Shown here piece by piece: positions 60,755 through 64,000 of a DNA stretch of 64,000 bases. Positions within the stretch are counted from its first letter, which is position 1. Every line of letters begins with the position of its first letter. The notes below the pieces were generated by a model. It had not been told where the DNA came from, made no database searches, and saw only the letters and a program-made list of their open reading frames with translations. Source of the DNA: Rhodothermales bacterium (lineage in GTDB: Bacteria; Bacteroidota; Rhodothermia; Rhodothermales; JANQRZ01); NCBI GenBank assembly GCA_028284265.1, contig JANQRZ010000019.1, positions 186,001-250,000 on the forward strand, given 5' to 3'. The position numbers and the translations under genes were made by a program.

Positions 60755-61318
60755 TCAGTTGCCGACGATGACGCTCCAGTCTTTCCCCATGACGTAGGAC
60801 GTGCCGCCGCTGCTGCCCGCGCCGTGCCCCGTCACCCCGGAGCGATAGAACGAGCTGCCGCCCTGCTGGGCACGGGCCAGTTCGTACAGATTTACGAGGG
60901 CTGGGCCTCCTTCCGGCCCCGCGTTCCCATAGGCATCCACCCAGTACCGCCCCTGCTCAACGTATCCCGTGAGCGCGTACAACGCGGCCACATCCTGCGC
61001 GTGTAGTTCGCGTCCGTTGATGAACACGCCCGTGTTACCACCCGACGCATCAGCACGAAGCGGCCCGCCGAGCGCCAGCCCCGCCGGGATCACCCCGACC
61101 GCCGGCCCTCCTTCAAAGCCCCATCCCCCAGAGCGAGCATCGTACCAGTACGAGCCGTTCTGAATCTGTACCCCGTACTGCCGTTCGAGCGAGGCCACCT
61201 CAGCGTCCGCAAGCGGCACCTGATTGATCACGACGTGTCGGTCGCCCTGAGCGAGCGCATCGGGTGAGGCGGCGAGGGTGCAGCAGAGAAGCAAAGCGGG
61301 AAGCGAGAAGAAACGCAT
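60755..61318 (-). CDS. Conserved secreted protein of unknown function
   Basis: A 187-residue exported protein with a signal peptide ending DALAQ. The body carries glycine-rich and aromatic blocks: SYWYDARSGGWGFEGGPAVG then VIPAGLALGGPLRADASGGN then TGVFINGRELHAQDVAALYA, and GRYWVDAYGNAGPEGGPALV. YW.D..G..G.EGGPA occurs twice, suggesting an internal duplication. I recall this pattern in conserved hypothetical proteins of many bacteria, with no function assigned. The end, MGKDWSVIVGN, is compact. It is convergent with the GGGP synthase gene. Confidence 0.75.
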   Translation of the reverse strand: MRFFSLPALLLCCTLAASPDALAQGDRHVVINQVPLADAEVASLERQYGVQIQNGSYWYDARSGGWGFEGGPAVGVIPAGLALGGPLRADASGGNTGVFINGRELHAQDVAALYALTGYVEQGRYWVDAYGNAGPEGGPALVNLYELARAQQGGSSFYRSGVTGHGAGSSGGTSYVMGKDWSVIVGN

Positions 61319-61371
61319 CGGTCCAAGGGTTGAGGGTCTGTAAACAGAACGCAACCCTACCCCAGAGCGGG

Positions 61372-63501
61372 TCACGCCTCGCGCACGCCAGCCTCTCCCA
61401 TGGCACCGAGTTGCCGATGTAGCGCGTCCGGCTCTTTCGTGGGAGCTTGGCAAGCGAAGTGCTCACAGACATAGGCCGTCGCCGTACCCTGCATCATCTG
61501 CGCCTCCGTGTAGGGAGCCAGTTCGATCAGTTCGTCGGCATGCGATGACCGGAGGTGAATGATGGCGTTCGGGAGGTAATGGGCGCGCAGCACATCGAGT
61601 AACGCTGCTGTGTCCTCGGCCTCTGGCTGGCCTGCCACCGTGATCTCCTGTGCCGGGCCGACACTGAATGCGAGGGCGTTCATCATCATCGTGTGGGCCA
61701 CCGGCTGCTGCGCGATGGTTTCGGACGACTGCAAGATGCGCTCGGCTACGTCTTCGAGTTCATTCTGCCCGGTGAGTCGCCCGAGGCGGAGGTTGTTGAG
61801 GGCGGCGACAGCGTTGCCAGACGGGATCGCCCCATCGTAGTACTCCTTCTGCCGGATGAGCAGTGCTTCGCCGTCGTCGGACGAGAGAAACAGCCCGCCG
61901 TGGTCCTCGTCCTCGAAGTGCCGCAGCATGGTCTGATTGAGGTCGAGCGCCGTGCGAAGCCAGCGTGTCTCGAAGGTCGCCTGATAGAGTTCGATGAGGC
62001 CCCAGACGAGGAACGCATAGTCGTCGAGCAGCGCCAGAATCCCGGCCTCACCGCGCCGGTAGCGATGAAGCAAGCGTCCGTCGTCGGTCTGCATCGTATC
62101 GAGGAGGAAGTCGGCAGCACGGGCGGCGCGTTGGGCATACTCCGGTGCATCGAACACCCACGCGGCGTTGGCGAGGGCAGCGACCATCAGGCCGTTCCAG
62201 TCAGTGAGCACCTTGTCGTCGAGGAGCGGACGAGGGCGCTCGGCGCGAGCGGCGAAGAGTTGCTGCCGGATGCCGTCGATCCGCTCGCCCAGCGGGCCTT
62301 CGGGCACGCCGAGCCGGTCGGCGGCATCGGCATCATCTGTGGTGCGGAAGAGGACGTTGGCCCCCGTGAGCTGGCGCGTCGCCTCATCGCGGAAGTTGCC
62401 CTCGCGCTCGGCGTTGAAGAGCGCGACAGCGAACGACCCGTCCTGCGGGCCGAGGGTGTGCATCAGGTCGTCCCACGTCCAGACGTAGAACGCGCCTTCC
62501 TCCTTCTCACCCTCGGCATTGAGCGAGTCGGCATCCTCGGCAGAGAAGAAGGCCCCTTCCTCGCTCGTCAGGTCGCGGTGGACATACTCGAAGATCTCCT
62601 CGGCAGTATGACGGTAGGCGTCGTTGCGCGTGAGGGCAAAGGCCTCGGTGTAGGCGATGGCGAGGAGCGCCTGATCGTAGAGCATCTTCTCGAAGTGCGG
62701 CAACTTCCAGACGCGATCGGTCGAGTAGCGGTGAAACCCGAACCCAGCGTGGTCCCAGATACCGCCGCGCCGCATCGCGCCGAGCGTTTCCTCCACCATC
62801 TGCAGCGCCCGCGCCCCAACGACCGTTTCTGTCCCCGCGCGCTGCGCCTCGCGGAGCAGGAAGAGCAGGTTGTGCGGCGTCGGGAACTTCGGTGCCCCGC
62901 CGAACCCACCCGCCTCGGCGTCGAAGCGGCTGGCGAGTTGGTTGTAGGCCGTGGCGAGCACGCTCGCATCAAGGGCTTCGCCGGACGCTGATTGCCCCGT
63001 CAATCCGTCGCGGATGGCTTGGGTAATGTGCTCGGCGGAGCCTGCCACCTTGTCGCGGTTGGCTTTCCACTGCGCGGCGACGCTCGGCAAGAGTTCCATC
63101 ATGCCGGGCCGACCGGCGCGTCCGTGTTTCGGGAAGTATGTCCCGGCGAAGAATGGCTTCTTGTCTGGCGTCATCAGCACCGTCATCGGCCACCCGCCGT
63201 GCCCGGTGAGCGCTTGGGTGACGCTCATGTAGAGCGCATCCACGTCGGGCCGCTCCTCGCGGTCCACCTTGACTGGAACGAAGTGCTCGTTCAGGAGCTT
63301 CGCCACGTCGGCATCCTCGAACGATTCGTGTTCCATGACGTGGCACCAATGGCACGTCGCATAGCCGACCGAGAGAAAGACCGGCTTGTCCTCGCGCTCT
63401 GCTTTATCGAAGGCTTCCTCGCACCACGGATACCAGTCGACCGGGTTCTCGGCGTGTTGGAGGAGGTAGGGACTGTGCGTGTCGGCGAGGCGGTTCGGCA
63501 T
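61372..63501 (-). CDS. Thioredoxin-domain protein YyaL/SSP411 (DUF255)
   Basis: A 709-residue cytosolic protein. Residues 1-165 are a DUF255 thioredoxin-like domain: [20 protein letters not shown] then [20 protein letters not shown] with the CHWC pair at 50-53. The rest (~170-700) is an (alpha/alpha)6-barrel like that of GH76/N-acylglucosamine-2-epimerase folds, for example [20 protein letters not shown] then [12 protein letters not shown] and [17 protein letters not shown]. YyaL-like proteins are conserved from bacteria to mammals (SSP411) but unassigned. The ATG at 63501 matches the family start. Confidence 0.93.
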   Translation of the reverse strand: MPNRLADTHSPYLLQHAENPVDWYPWCEEAFDKAEREDKPVFLSVGYATCHWCHVMEHESFEDADVAKLLNEHFVPVKVDREERPDVDALYMSVTQALTGHGGWPMTVLMTPDKKPFFAGTYFPKHGRAGRPGMMELLPSVAAQWKANRDKVAGSAEHITQAIRDGLTGQSASGEALDASVLATAYNQLASRFDAEAGGFGGAPKFPTPHNLLFLLREAQRAGTETVVGARALQMVEETLGAMRRGGIWDHAGFGFHRYSTDRVWKLPHFEKMLYDQALLAIAYTEAFALTRNDAYRHTAEEIFEYVHRDLTSEEGAFFSAEDADSLNAEGEKEEGAFYVWTWDDLMHTLGPQDGSFAVALFNAEREGNFRDEATRQLTGANVLFRTTDDADAADRLGVPEGPLGERIDGIRQQLFAARAERPRPLLDDKVLTDWNGLMVAALANAAWVFDAPEYAQRAARAADFLLDTMQTDDGRLLHRYRRGEAGILALLDDYAFLVWGLIELYQATFETRWLRTALDLNQTMLRHFEDEDHGGLFLSSDDGEALLIRQKEYYDGAIPSGNAVAALNNLRLGRLTGQNELEDVAERILQSSETIAQQPVAHTMMMNALAFSVGPAQEITVAGQPEAEDTAALLDVLRAHYLPNAIIHLRSSHADELIELAPYTEAQMMQGTATAYVCEHFACQAPTKEPDALHRQLGAMGEAGVREA

Positions 63502-63560
63502 GACAGGAAAAGGAAGTGGACGTGCGGTACGGCGCGCCCCACTGCACGTTCCGACTAGGC

Positions 63561-64000
63561 TCACTCTGCCCGCTGCTCACTGCCCGCCGCCTGCTGACCG
63601 CCACCGTTCCCGCTAAACCCCGACGGCTCGGCGCGGGCACCGGGCTTGCCCTCGGTGACGTTGTGGAAGTACCGCATCGTCGGGTAGGCGAGGTCGATGT
63701 CGTCGCGCTCGCCGAAGGCGTCGAGAATGGCCTCCCAAAGAATCTCCTCGCTTCCGCGCCGCCGCCGAGGCTCGACGAGATACCGGATCACGAACTGCAC
63801 GCCGACATCGACGACGCTTGTGTAGACGGTCGGGGTGAGCTTGGAATAGAAAATCAGGTACTCCTGCGCGGCCTGCCGGACCTTGCGCTCGGCGTCAGCG
63901 CTCAACTCCTCAGCCTTGTCGTGCGCGATTTGAAAAAGGATGTCCTTCGCGTCCCGCCACACACTCTCGAAGGTCACGATGATCGCGATCTCATTCCAGA
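63561..64000 (-). CDS. Mechanosensitive (MscS-type) ion channel, C-terminal part (5' truncated by window)
   Basis: The frame is open through the right window edge (before the visible GTG at 63977 it reads WNEIAIIV). The visible ~146 residues are the cytosolic end of an MscS-type channel: [20 protein letters not shown] then [27 protein letters not shown] matches the vestibule's end. The membrane and pore helices lie outside the window. The tail after AYPTMRYF (~35 residues) is low-complexity, and its end ([11 protein letters not shown]) is encoded by a dispersed repeat. Confidence 0.85.
   Translation of the reverse strand, partial: WNEIAIIVTFESVWRDAKDILFQIAHDKAEELSADAERKVRQAAQEYLIFYSKLTPTVYTSVVDVGVQFVIRYLVEPRRRRGSEEILWEAILDAFGERDDIDLAYPTMRYFHNVTEGKPGARAEPSGFSGNGGGQQAAGSEQRAE
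63564..63596. repeat. CAGCAGGCGGCGGGCAGTG-type repeat forming a coding tail (copy 3)
   Basis: On the minus strand, CAGCAGGCGGCGGGCAGTGA encodes the last residues of the MscS-type protein. It matches the coding-tail repeats at 1883-1913 and 4514-4547. Confidence 0.5.

Overview
This is about 64 kb of G+C-rich bacterial chromosome, most likely from the Rhodothermota/Rhodothermia side of the Bacteroidota (relatives of Rhodothermus, Salinibacter, Rubricoccus). Supporting signs are a GWxTD-domain lipoprotein, an exported M36 peptidase with a type IX secretion sorting domain, a bacterial geranylgeranylglyceryl-phosphate synthase, DUF2911, carboxypeptidase-regulatory and TonB-receptor proteins, a BstA/YfiT bacillithiol-transferase relative, and the gene order uppS-bamA-skp-skp. 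No rRNA, tRNA, CRISPR array, prophage or intact insertion sequence was seen.

Layout. 1-5.5 kb: end of a glycosidase/serine-hydrolase fusion, a cysteine-free FmdB relative, a low-G+C pair of unknown genes, the GWxTD lipoprotein and tpiA. 5.6-8.7 kb: bcp, a DUF547 lipoprotein, surE and panB. 8.8-13.5 kb: the envelope-assembly cluster uppS-bamA-skp-skp, ending in a good intrinsic terminator. 13.9-22 kb: a VWA protein and a TPR protein, secreted and lipoprotein unknowns, DUF4288, bioY, an enoyl-CoA hydratase-family gene, a small beta-barrel and a DUF922 protease. 22-30 kb: metH, a duplicated-domain secreted protein, a resolvase-like nuclease and an ABC exporter pair. 30-35 kb: an AP2-domain protein, crtI, and a TetR/monooxygenase cassette lying between a truncated copy of the 3' end of aroC and the intact aroC. 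35-44.6 kb: an HtrA protease, a glycosyltransferase, an exported DUF2911/DJ-1 pair, then a TonB receptor, a cysteine-motif membrane protein, a MauG-like dihaem protein and a TolB-like lipoprotein that look like one metal or redox cluster. 44.7-48.4 kb: small acyl-CoA and housekeeping enzymes plus a membrane protein built from two L7/L12-C-terminal-like units. 48.4-51.3 kb: an LVIVD-repeat lipoprotein and a Met/His-rich DUF305 lipoprotein. 51.7-64 kb: alaS with a low-G+C internal segment, a hybrid histidine kinase, the T9SS peptidase, a class D beta-lactamase, GGGP synthase, a secreted unknown, a YyaL/DUF255 protein and the end of an MscS channel.

The gaps carry several families of imperfect palindromic repeats; some of them run into coding sequence and now encode protein termini or a signal peptide. 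The most unusual features are (1) the aroC 3'-end duplication flanking the TetR/monooxygenase cassette with its 38-bp perfect palindrome, (2) the compositional mosaic and extra segment in alaS, and (3) several small, poorly described accessory genes of lower G+C. No complete new defence or biosynthetic system could be recognised. Coordinates, motifs and base counts were read by eye; nothing was searched against a database.
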